Positions 1-6,294 of a stretch of 10,127 bases of DNA are shown here, piece after piece. The DNA lies in NCBI GenBank assembly GCA_026988445.1, contig JALSLF010000475.1, positions 1 to 10,127 of the forward strand, given 5' to 3'. This stretch comes from Bacteroidales bacterium (lineage in GTDB: Bacteria > Bacteroidota > Bacteroidia > Bacteroidales > NBLH01). Position numbers and translations under genes: made by a program. The notes under the pieces were generated by a model, which did no database searches, was not told where the DNA came from, and saw nothing but the letters and a program-made list of their open reading frames with translations. The stretch's first letter is position 1, and every line of letters begins with the position of its first letter.

Positions 1-34
1 AGCTAAAACCATGTCCGACTATTGGCTTTTAGCT
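1..34. repeat. Short inverted repeat at the left edge
   Basis: AGCTAAAACC (1-10) faces GGCTTTTAGCT (24-34). The arms pair over 10 bp with one bulged C at 26 and a 13-nt loop. It could be the end of a terminator hairpin or of a larger repeat belonging to the unseen gene on the left. There is no clear T-tract on the plus strand after it, so a terminator role is not supported. The arms touch the window edge, so the repeat may extend further. Confidence 0.45.
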
Positions 35-214
35 ACGAACATATCTGCGGATTTAAGGTTTGTTAAAAAAAGAGCTTGAAATTACGAATATATTTATTTA
101 GATAAAAGAAAATATAAATTTAATTGTGCATTAATAAGCGTTTTCAATTCCTAAATGGTGCGATTAAAAGGAATTCAAAAATTCAGGACGAGTCAAATGG
201 GCTTGATGCGTGTT

Positions 215-355
215 GCGGCAGGGATTGAAGCGGTAGCCCGCAAGCCGAAAAACAAAATAAAAACAAGCCGAAAAGAGCGACCAACGGAAGCTACTTTGCG
301 GCTTGGTTTTTATTGTTTTTTGGCTGAGGACTACAAGCGGAAAGCCCGTAGCCGC
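215..355. repeat. Nested G+C-rich inverted-repeat element, possible structured RNA
   Basis: Three helices nest in one 141-nt unit. The outer one joins GCGGC (215-219) plus GGG (221-223) to CCC (345-347) plus GCCGC (351-355). A middle one joins GTAG (233-236) to CTAC (331-334). The inner one is a long imperfect stem between 241-270 and 299-326, about 28 bp with one bulged A, a G:T pair and small indels, around a 28-nt apical loop. The left inner arm contains the 11-mer CAAGCCGAAAA twice (241-251 and 264-274). On the plus strand the flanks read AGGGATTGAAGCGG on the left and AAGCGGAAAGCCCG on the right. From memory, this flank pair with a variable insert resembles an intergenic element common in Bacteroidota genomes; it may correspond to a published conserved RNA motif such as Flavo-1, but I cannot confirm that. 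It ends five bases from the phosphoesterase stop codon and could act there as a 3'-end structure. Confidence 0.6.
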
Positions 356-360
356 CCTGA

Positions 361-2241
361 TTATCTTAAAACTATTTCTTCAATTTCTTCTAAGGTGTCG
401 GGGTTTAAAACTTTCATTTTTACGGATTTGCCATCGATGTAAAACAAGCACACTGCATTTTGTGTGGTAAATCCGCTAACATGTTTTGTCCAAGGGGTTT
501 GCTCTTGTGCGTAATAGGGTGCACCGGCTGCTCCGTTGTTGATTTGCCAGAATGTACGATTTATTTTTAATTTTTTTCCCTTGTAATTATCAGGATAAAT
601 CGGTGTTTCGGGTGTGAGCTTTAATTTGTTGAAATTGTGCTCGTCGCCGGTAAGCAAGGCTACGGTTTTTTTGCTTTGGTTAATTATGAGGTCTAAAAAC
701 TCGTCGCGGCGTTCTATTATGCCTTTATCTACCGGATTTCCTGCAATGTATGGTCTAACGGAATTATCTCCGTTGTAATACATGTCATCACTTACATGCC
801 CTCCATTTGGGAATGCGGGGGTGTGTATGGTAACAAAAACATGATCGATATTATCATCTTTTTCAAACATTTTAAGGGTTTGTTTTAACCATTCAAGTTG
901 GTTGTCCATAATGTATCCGTGTATATTCCCACTTGTGGTATTTACAAATTTGGTACTTGGTGCATAAAAATAGTCGGAGTTAAGAACAATCATTGCTATA
1001 TTATCGTAGATGTAGTAATATACAGTTTCTTCGTATGGAGGAAAGTCGGTTGTATTTTTATCAGGGTCGTATTTGCTTCCATCTTCACTTTTAGGTCCGT
1101 TTTTAGGGTTTACAAAATTTTTAGCAAAACATTGCTCGGAAGATTCGGATTGAAAAGGAAATTTATTAATTGATGCCCAAACTCCGTCTGCTTTAAAAGT
1201 ATGCATAACAGCTTCATGGTTACCCATTCCTGCAATTAAGGGCATATAATGTGTAAAAGGGCTTGCTGTTGTTTTAAAATTTGCATATTCTAAGTTTATT
1301 TCTTGAGCAGTTAAAGTGTACCCATCAACCAAATCGCCCGTAAATTGAATGAAACTACTGTTTTGAAGTGTAGCAAGAGCCAGTATCTTTTTCACGATGT
1401 AGCCGTTGTGTCCATGTATGTTTCGTTCACCACCACCGTTTCCTCCGCGCGAATCGCTGGCATAGGCAAATGTGAAGGCTTTTCGGCTTCCGGCTTCGGG
1501 TGCGGTTCTGAAAGTATAGCTTTGTTGGTTATCGCCGTATTTTACAGTGTATTTATATTCTTTATCTGCTTGTAAACCGCTAATTTTAATTTCATGATTT
1601 TTGCTTGCAGTCTTGTCTTTAAATTCTTTTCCGTCAACAAGTACCACACAACTTGCTGCTTTATTGGTTTTAAAGGAAATAACTACTCCATCGCTTTTGG
1701 GAAGATTTACCATAGGCCCTTCAATAATGCTTAGGTCAATTTCAAAAGTTTTACCGTTGTATTTAAAGCCGATAATTCCATCGTAAATAATTTTTCCTTT
1801 TGAGCTTAAAATTCTATAGCCTAGAACGCCCTTGCCCGATTTTTCCCAACCGACCATATCGTATTTTCCTTTGAATATCTCGGCAATTTTAATTTCGGTT
1901 TTACCTTTTACTAATTGTTTGCTTTTTTTGAAAAATACAGGCTGTGGATGTTTAGAATCGCCGTAAGGGATTAAACCAAAGTACATATCGCCATTCAGCT
2001 TTTGGTTTGATGATTCAAAAACCAAACCCTTTTCATTTGCTTTCCAAGCGTTCTCAAAATCGGATAATTGATATTTGATTTTTGCCTGCTCTGCAACTAT
2101 ATCTTTATCATTGATGTGCAAAACCAGCTCATTTTTATCATTTATACTAAGGTCTGAATATACCTTTGGTATTTCAACCTGCGCTTGGGTAATTACGGAA
2201 AATAGTAATATACTTAATGTAAAATTTAATAATCTGAACAT
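361..2241 (-). CDS. Secreted calcineurin-like metallophosphoesterase with purple-acid-phosphatase-like N-terminal domain
   Basis: 626 residues. Residues 1-20 form a signal peptide (hydrophobic core, likely cut after TQA), so the protein is exported. Residues 21-175 are beta-rich and not recognised. Residues about 176-247 resemble the fibronectin-like domain that precedes the catalytic domain in purple acid phosphatases and related enzymes, ending in YTFRTAP. The catalytic domain, 255 to about 540, has the five metallophosphoesterase blocks in order: D263-S-R, GD at 302-303, GNHE at 340-343, IH at 472-473, and GDEH at 532-535. These residues normally bind two metal ions and cleave phosphomonoesters or diesters; the substrate here is unknown. 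Block one has Arg where many relatives have His, and the last block is GDxH rather than GHxH, so metal binding may differ. The start fits the signal peptide. It lies 102 bp downstream of the membrane-protein gene on the same strand and may be cotranscribed with it. No T9SS sorting domain is obvious at the C-terminus. Confidence 0.88.
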   Translation of the reverse strand: MFRLLNFTLSILLFSVITQAQVEIPKVYSDLSINDKNELVLHINDKDIVAEQAKIKYQLSDFENAWKANEKGLVFESSNQKLNGDMYFGLIPYGDSKHPQPVFFKKSKQLVKGKTEIKIAEIFKGKYDMVGWEKSGKGVLGYRILSSKGKIIYDGIIGFKYNGKTFEIDLSIIEGPMVNLPKSDGVVISFKTNKAASCVVLVDGKEFKDKTASKNHEIKISGLQADKEYKYTVKYGDNQQSYTFRTAPEAGSRKAFTFAYASDSRGGNGGGERNIHGHNGYIVKKILALATLQNSSFIQFTGDLVDGYTLTAQEINLEYANFKTTASPFTHYMPLIAGMGNHEAVMHTFKADGVWASINKFPFQSESSEQCFAKNFVNPKNGPKSEDGSKYDPDKNTTDFPPYEETVYYYIYDNIAMIVLNSDYFYAPSTKFVNTTSGNIHGYIMDNQLEWLKQTLKMFEKDDNIDHVFVTIHTPAFPNGGHVSDDMYYNGDNSVRPYIAGNPVDKGIIERRDEFLDLIINQSKKTVALLTGDEHNFNKLKLTPETPIYPDNYKGKKLKINRTFWQINNGAAGAPYYAQEQTPWTKHVSGFTTQNAVCLFYIDGKSVKMKVLNPDTLEEIEEIVLR

Positions 2242-2343
2242 AATTTAAAAATTTGATGATTAATTGTGTTTTTTTGAAAACTTAGATTTAGTTTCTCTGA
2301 AACTTATAATGTTATTTGAAGATTTTTACTAAAGTACTTTGTT

Positions 2344-2877
2344 TTAATCTGTAAGGAATTTGCCTTTTTTTAAATCTTTTACCATTTGGTTCCAAAACTC
2401 AATAGCTTGTCGTTGCTTTAATTTTTTTATGATGATATTTTGGTTTCGTTTTAATGCAGCCAAAAGCTCTTTTAGATATTCTTCTTTGTTTTGCATTAAA
2501 GCACGCAGTTCTTTGTCAGTGTATCTTGAACGTAAATCTTTTAAAAGCGGTGCAACAATGCATTCGCATTTTATCAGGTCTGATTTTGAACGCCCGTTGC
2601 CTTTGCAGTAGTTTTTTTCAAAATCAATTAATGAAACAAGTTGTATGTGCTTTTCAATTTGTCCTTTGACTTCTTTTTTTGCTTTTTCAACTATTTTGTT
2701 GTTTGAAGGCTCTTCAAAATAATTGGTGTAAAAATAAAGATAGCCTAAACCAACGACTGCAATTACAGCGATTCCTGCTACTCTGAATACTAATTTTGTA
2801 AGCATTTTTATTACTAATGCTCCTACAATTATTACCAATGCAAGGGCTATGAGGTCTTGACCGTTTAAAGAAGACAT
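2344..2877 (-). CDS. Small membrane protein with a cysteine motif, function unknown
   Basis: 177 residues; I do not recognise a named family. Residues about 8-25 and 31-50 form two hydrophobic segments, probably a hairpin of two membrane helices or one long anchor. The rest is charged and mostly helical. A cysteine cluster at C91, C104 and C106 lies in a context of the form C-x12-C-x-C followed by xxxxL and YTDKEL (119-124). I have the impression that a CxC followed by a YT/S-x-x-EL helix recurs in small hypothetical proteins of Gram-negative bacteria, which would suggest a disulfide-stabilised or metal-binding helical domain. Residues 125-170 are Lys-rich and helical. A TAnnTTTG promoter box lies 31 bp before the start codon, and the phosphoesterase gene follows 102 bp later on the same strand. 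The start codon follows from that promoter spacing and because the first membrane segment begins straight afterwards. It is most likely a real gene: the A+T-rich code is free of stops and shows sensible protein character. Confidence 0.75.
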   Translation of the reverse strand: MSSLNGQDLIALALVIIVGALVIKMLTKLVFRVAGIAVIAVVGLGYLYFYTNYFEEPSNNKIVEKAKKEVKGQIEKHIQLVSLIDFEKNYCKGNGRSKSDLIKCECIVAPLLKDLRSRYTDKELRALMQNKEEYLKELLAALKRNQNIIIKKLKQRQAIEFWNQMVKDLKKGKFLTD

Positions 2878-2908
2878 AATTTTTTATTAATATGTTTATG
2901 ATTACCTG

Positions 2909-2916
2909 CAAAAGTA
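2909..2916 (-). promoter_or_regulatory. Bacteroidota -7 promoter box for the membrane-protein gene
   Basis: On the minus strand the sequence is TACTTTTG, an exact match to the Bacteroidota -7 consensus TAnnTTTG. Transcription would begin near 2902, giving a leader of about 25 nt before the start at 2877. No clear TTG/TTTG -33 element is seen: that region falls inside the terminator hairpin of the upstream gene. Confidence 0.6.
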
Positions 2917-2917
2917 T

Positions 2918-2955
2918 AAAAAAAGATTAAAGAGGTGTATATCTCCTCTTTAATC
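2918..2955 (-). terminator. Rho-independent terminator of the M1 aminopeptidase gene
   Basis: The perfect 11-bp inverted repeat GATTAAAGAGG (2925-2935) and CCTCTTTAATC (2945-2955) has a 9-nt loop. Read on the minus strand, the hairpin is followed at once by seven T (complement of 2924-2918). It starts 9 nt after the aminopeptidase stop codon. This is the clearest terminator in the window. On the plus strand the following bases are not a T-run, so it should work only for minus-strand transcripts. Confidence 0.88.
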
Positions 2956-2964
2956 TATTGTTAA

Positions 2965-5265
2965 TTATTTTCTTTTTCTCTGCATCGGGTTTTTGTTTAG
3001 GTTGTTTTTGCTTTTGTATAACTCAAATCTGGATTGAATCATTCTCGGAGGCCAATAATTGTTTTGCATATCCGTATCGGCTATTTCGGCAAAAGGGTCA
3101 AGAATTACTTCTTTTACCGGTTTTTTAATAATCAAAACTTTGGATATGTTGTTGTTATTATATCGCCAAATTTCAGCAGGAATACGAATAATTTCATTAG
3201 TTCCATCGGTATAACTCAGTTTGAAAATTAAAGGCATAACAATCCCGCCTATGTTTTTTACATCAATTTGTAAATAAATATTATCATCATCAATAAATTT
3301 CTTTTCTTCCTTGGTTAATGATGCTGTAAATTGTTTGTATTGTTCTTTGTCTTCGGGACTTGCTGCATAGGGGTCGTACGAATTGTAAAAATCTTTCATT
3401 GAAGGGTCTTTTTCAACCACGGTTTGCAGGTCTTTATCTCTGATTTGTTTGATATATACAGGATTTTCTTCATTCTGTTTCTTTTTCCAAGCTTTTGTTT
3501 CAGCCGGATTTCCATTTGCCAATTTAAACATTTGTACTTTTTCGATGGCTAAATCGACATGGTCGGTAGAGTAAAACCATCCTCGCCAAAACCAATCTAA
3601 ATCAACTCCCGAAGCATCTTCCATAGTACGGAAAAAATCGGCAGGTGTGGGGTGTTTAAATTTCCAGCGGTTTGCGTATTCTTTAAATGCGTAATCAAAA
3701 AGTTCTCTTCCCATAACCGTTTCACGTAACATGCTTAATGCTGCCGCTACTTTTGAATATTGCGATTGATGATGAAAATGTGCAATATCGGGGTTAATCA
3801 TGACGGGTGTTAAGTCGGTTTTGTTTGTACGCATATAATCCACAATCATTTGAGGCGATCCACCTGTGCGTGAAGGAAAACCTTTTTCCCAAGCTTGCTC
3901 GGTTTGGTATTGTAAAAAAGTGTTTAAGCCTTCGTCCATCCAAGTCCATTGCCGTTCATCGGAATTAACAATCATCGGGAAAAAATTATGACCCACTTCG
4001 TGGATAATTACACCCAGCATTCCATATTTAGTTCTTTTTGAATATGTTCCATCGGGTTCAGGACGACCGCCGTTAAAACAAATCATCGGATACTCCATCC
4101 CGATACGGTCTGCATGAATGGATTGAGCCACGGGATAAGGATAATCAAAAGTAAAATGTGAATAGTTTTTCAATGTATGTGCCACTGCGCGTGTAGAATA
4201 CTTTTCCCATAGAGGATTGCCCTCTTTAGGATAAAAAGACATCGCCATAACCGTACGTTTACCAAATTGAACACCCATGGCATCCCAAATAAATTTTCGT
4301 GAGCTTGCAAAAGCAAAATCACGGACATTTTCGGCTTTAAACTTCCACGTTTTCTTTGTTTTTGATTTTATTTTCTCCGCTTTTTCTGCTTCTTTTTGTG
4401 TAACAATAAGTACAGGGGTTTTGGAGGTTTGAGCCTTTTTTAAACGACTGATTTGTTCCTGTGTTAAAACTTCTTCTTTGTTTTTTAATTCACCGGTGGC
4501 AGCCACTATATGGTCTGAGGGGACAGTAATTTCAACATCAAAATCTCCAAAAGTAAGCGTGAACTCACCGGAACCTAAAAATTGTTTGTTTTGCCAACCG
4601 GCATAATCGGTATAAAGTACCATACGTGGATAAAACTGGGCTATTACATAGAGGTAATTATCGTCCTTTTCAAAATATTCCATTCCTGAACGACCTCTAT
4701 ATAGGGCACGGTTGTTAACGTTGTAATTCCATTTTATACTGAACGAGAAACTTTCACCGGACATTAAAGGTTTTGGGAGGTCTATGCGCATCATGGTTTC
4801 GTTAATCACAAAATGCAGCTTGTTGCCTTCTGCATCTTTTACTTCTTTTATTTTAAACCCTCCATCAAAATCGTAATTTAAGTACCGAAGAGCAGATGCA
4901 CTCATTTCATCTTTAATGGTAGTGCTTTGTGCGCGGCTTCTTAACGAATTTTTAGCGCGAATATTTTGGTCTAATTGAACCCATAAATAATTCAGATTGT
5001 CTGGTGATTGATTATAGTAGGTAATTATTTCCGAGCCACTGATGCTTTGATTTTCATCATTTAATTCTACTTTAATTTTATAGTCGGCTTTTTGTTGCCA
5101 ATATTTAAATCCCGGTGCACCGGAAGCAGTACGGTAAACATTTGCATCGGGCAATAATGTGCCCAATTGTCTGAATTGATTATTTTCCGGTAAAATTTGT
5201 GCATTTGCTATCGAAAACACAAAAACCATTATACCTAAGGCATAACATTTTAATAACTTTTCCAT
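2965..5265 (-). CDS. Secreted M1-family zinc aminopeptidase
   Basis: 766 residues. Residues 1-22 are a signal peptide, likely cut after ANA, so the enzyme acts in the periplasm or outside. M1 enzymes remove N-terminal residues from peptides with one zinc ion. The N-terminal beta domain spans about 55-330, including a Lys/Glu-rich stretch at 262-312 that I regard as typical of the Bacteroidota subfamily. The substrate-binding motif is GMEYP (389-393), a variant of GAMEN. The zinc site is HEVGH (422-426) followed 18 residues later by E445 in WMDEGL; the ligands are H422, H426 and E445 and the general base is E423. Y503 in YSKV is the probable transition-state tyrosine. The C-terminal part, about 575-766, is charged, then beta-rich, and ends in a basic tail (KNPMQRKRK). 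All catalytic residues are present, so the enzyme should be active. It is transcribed away from the DUF6702-like gene and ends at its own terminator. Confidence 0.93.
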   Translation of the reverse strand: MEKLLKCYALGIMVFVFSIANAQILPENNQFRQLGTLLPDANVYRTASGAPGFKYWQQKADYKIKVELNDENQSISGSEIITYYNQSPDNLNYLWVQLDQNIRAKNSLRSRAQSTTIKDEMSASALRYLNYDFDGGFKIKEVKDAEGNKLHFVINETMMRIDLPKPLMSGESFSFSIKWNYNVNNRALYRGRSGMEYFEKDDNYLYVIAQFYPRMVLYTDYAGWQNKQFLGSGEFTLTFGDFDVEITVPSDHIVAATGELKNKEEVLTQEQISRLKKAQTSKTPVLIVTQKEAEKAEKIKSKTKKTWKFKAENVRDFAFASSRKFIWDAMGVQFGKRTVMAMSFYPKEGNPLWEKYSTRAVAHTLKNYSHFTFDYPYPVAQSIHADRIGMEYPMICFNGGRPEPDGTYSKRTKYGMLGVIIHEVGHNFFPMIVNSDERQWTWMDEGLNTFLQYQTEQAWEKGFPSRTGGSPQMIVDYMRTNKTDLTPVMINPDIAHFHHQSQYSKVAAALSMLRETVMGRELFDYAFKEYANRWKFKHPTPADFFRTMEDASGVDLDWFWRGWFYSTDHVDLAIEKVQMFKLANGNPAETKAWKKKQNEENPVYIKQIRDKDLQTVVEKDPSMKDFYNSYDPYAASPEDKEQYKQFTASLTKEEKKFIDDDNIYLQIDVKNIGGIVMPLIFKLSYTDGTNEIIRIPAEIWRYNNNNISKVLIIKKPVKEVILDPFAEIADTDMQNNYWPPRMIQSRFELYKSKNNLNKNPMQRKRK

Positions 5266-5288
5266 AATAACTGTAGTTGTACTTGTCT

Positions 5289-5311
5289 TGTTATCATAGG
5301 TTTAGATAACA
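5289..5311. repeat. Inverted repeat in the aminopeptidase leader region
   Basis: TGTTATC (5289-5295) and GATAACA (5305-5311) are perfect 7-bp arms around a 9-nt spacer, 24 to 46 bp upstream of the aminopeptidase start codon. The spacing of the half-sites, about 1.5 helical turns centre to centre, could suit a dimeric repressor; alternatively it folds in the mRNA leader. No T-run follows, so it is not a terminator. Confidence 0.4.
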
Positions 5312-5357
5312 GGAAAGTGTGTTAGACATTCTTCTCTTTTTCATAAGTTAGATAGTG

Positions 5358-5365
5358 CAAATTAA
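5358..5365 (-). promoter_or_regulatory. Weak -7 promoter candidate for the aminopeptidase gene
   Basis: The minus-strand sequence is TTAATTTG, one mismatch from TAnnTTTG, followed by C as is usual in this phylum. It would give a leader of about 85 nt that contains the 5289-5311 inverted repeat. No -33 element is convincing. Confidence 0.3.
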
Positions 5366-5469
5366 TAATTCTTTTTTTATTTGAAAATTTTTCTTTGATT
5401 TGATTACTACCTAAATTGAGCAATTATCTACTTCAATAAGCACCAATCTATTGATTTAAAGACACTTAC

Positions 5470-5508
5470 AAAAAAGACACTAATACCTAAAGGTATTCTT
5501 GCTTTTTT
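5470..5508. repeat. Hairpin with A-run and T-run flanks, terminator-like on both strands
   Basis: AATACCT (5482-5488) and AGGTATT (5491-5497) are perfect 7-bp arms separated by two bases; since that loop is too short, the RNA would open one or two pairs. Outside them AAAAAAG (5470-5476) pairs with CTTTTTT (5502-5508). Each strand therefore has a T-run after the hairpin. It might be a weak bidirectional terminator or protein-binding sites; no gene ends next to it. Confidence 0.4.
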
Positions 5509-5639
5509 ACTAAACTTCTTAATCTCAATACCTTGACACTTCTTTTTGTACATAATCGCTTAATTTAGGAACTAATTTACTCTTTCTTGTAAATTAACAT
5601 TTTATTGTTTCAAAGCATAAAAAATTATAAAACATTGCT

Positions 5640-5647
5640 TATCTTTG
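5640..5647 (+). promoter_or_regulatory. Bacteroidota -7 promoter box for the DUF6702-like gene
   Basis: TATCTTTG matches the TAnnTTTG consensus exactly. Transcription would begin around 5652-5655, 10 to 13 nt before the ATG at 5665, a short A-rich leader of the kind usual in Bacteroidota. A TTG -33 element at the right spacing is not seen. The position makes the alternative TTG start at 5605 unlikely, as it would lie upstream of the transcript. Confidence 0.6.
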
Positions 5648-5664
5648 AAAAAACAAATATCAAA

Positions 5665-6198
5665 ATGAGTCTTTTAAATAGCCTGAAATTTCTTTTTTTT
5701 AGTATTCTTCTTGGTCAATCTTATCTTTATGCCGGTGATACACTTTATATTCCTCAACATAATTTTTATTTGAGTATTAGCGAAATTATTTACAAAAAAG
5801 ATATTCAAACTTTTGAAATATCGATTCGGTTTTTTAGTGATGATTTTGAAAAAACAATGCTTAATTATGATAATACGCAAATATTTACTAAGGAAGGAGC
5901 CGTTTCTACCAAAGCAAACAATAGTATATCAGGCTATTTAAAAAAACATTTTGCTATTTTTAATGAAAAGGGCAAGAAAATTGAATATGAGTTTATCGGT
6001 TGGGAAACAGAAAAAGAAGTTAGTTGGTGTTATCTTGAAGCACATCAACGAAAGTTTGAATATTTGAGCGTTACAAATGATTTCATGACCGAAATGTTTC
6101 GTTCACAAAAAAATCTTGTTTATTTAAAATATAACGAAAAAGAAACCAGTGTTTTATTAGATAAAGAAACTATTTCAGCTATTTTAAAGTTTGAGTAA
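5665..6198 (+). CDS. Exported DUF6702-like protein, function unknown
   Basis: 177 residues from the ATG at 5665. The frame stays open from a TTG at 5605, but the ATG is preferred for two reasons: it places a normal signal peptide at the N-terminus (residues 1-23, LKFLFFSILL core, cut near YAG) and it follows the promoter box at 5640-5647. The mature protein starts with HNFYLSISEIIY and continues with a stretch ending in IRFFSDDFEKTM. This HxFYxSxxEI ... RxFxDDxE pattern matches my memory of the DUF6702 family, small exported proteins common in Bacteroidota with no known biochemical role. The rest is predicted beta-rich, with a WCYLEAHQ segment. It lies opposite the M1 aminopeptidase, and I recall, without being able to check, that members often sit near such peptidases. 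It should be periplasmic; there is no lipobox. Confidence 0.8.
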   Translation: MSLLNSLKFLFFSILLGQSYLYAGDTLYIPQHNFYLSISEIIYKKDIQTFEISIRFFSDDFEKTMLNYDNTQIFTKEGAVSTKANNSISGYLKKHFAIFNEKGKKIEYEFIGWETEKEVSWCYLEAHQRKFEYLSVTNDFMTEMFRSQKNLVYLKYNEKETSVLLDKETISAILKFE

Positions 6199-6272
6199 AT
6201 TATTGAACTGAATTAAGGTAATTAGATGATTTTTTCTTTATCTAAACAATCAACTTAGCTTAAAATAATAAT

Positions 6273-6280
6273 TTAGTTTG
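6273..6280 (+). promoter_or_regulatory. Candidate -7 promoter box for the hybrid kinase gene
   Basis: TTAGTTTG has one mismatch to TAnnTTTG and ends 14 nt before the kinase ATG at 6295, matching the spacing of the better box at 5640. No -33 element is evident, so the call is tentative. Confidence 0.35.
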
Positions 6281-6294
6281 TACAGTTAATAATT

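Larger units (their letters stand above)
1..360. other. Gene-free region left of the metallophosphoesterase gene
   Basis: I see no credible coding sequence here. The first 34 bases hold a small inverted repeat. Positions about 60-165 are very A+T-rich with no recognisable motif. From about 200 to 355 the composition turns abruptly G+C-rich because of the inverted-repeat element annotated separately. An open frame of 95 codons from 155 reads through that element and ends inside the phosphoesterase gene on the other strand; it looks like chance translation of a repeat. Confidence 0.6.
5266..5664. other. Divergent intergenic region between the aminopeptidase and the DUF6702-like gene
   Basis: 399 bp, strongly A+T-rich, with no plausible coding sequence. 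It holds a 7-bp inverted repeat close to the aminopeptidase start, a weak minus-strand promoter candidate at 5358-5365, a hairpin with A and T flanks at 5470-5508, and three copies of GACACT (5461-5466, 5476-5481, 5535-5540). The plus-strand promoter box is at 5640-5647. The open frame from the TTG at 5605 belongs here and is not taken as the start of the next gene. Confidence 0.7.

Noticed and set aside
155..442. Plus-strand open frame of 95 codons with an Arg/Lys-rich product
   Set aside because: It reads through the G+C-rich inverted repeat and then antisense into the end of the phosphoesterase gene. The basic composition comes from the repeat; there is no promoter box or protein motif.
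898..1786. Plus-strand open frames at 898-1173, 1345-1575 and 1601-1786
   Set aside because: They lie antisense inside the phosphoesterase gene, which has clear catalytic motifs; these frames have low-complexity, meaningless products.
2277..2306. Promoter candidates TAAGTTTC and TAAGTTTT and a 6-bp inverted repeat (AGTTTC/GAAACT) upstream of the phosphoesterase
   Set aside because: Each box misses the conserved final G of TAnnTTTG, no -33 element is seen, and such short repeats are common by chance in this composition.
5533..5556. sigma70-like TTGACA with CATAAT
   Set aside because: The spacing is only 12 bp and Bacteroidota do not use the classic -35/-10 pair.
5605..5664. Longer start (TTG) for the DUF6702-like protein
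   Set aside because: It would add 20 residues before the signal peptide and start upstream of the TATCTTTG promoter box at 5640-5647. The ATG at 5665 fits both signals.
6222..6245. TTAGAT / ATCTAA inverted repeat after the DUF6702-like gene, considered as a terminator
   Set aside because: The arms are 6 bp and A+T-rich, with the T-run in the loop rather than after the stem, so it does not fit a Rho-independent terminator.
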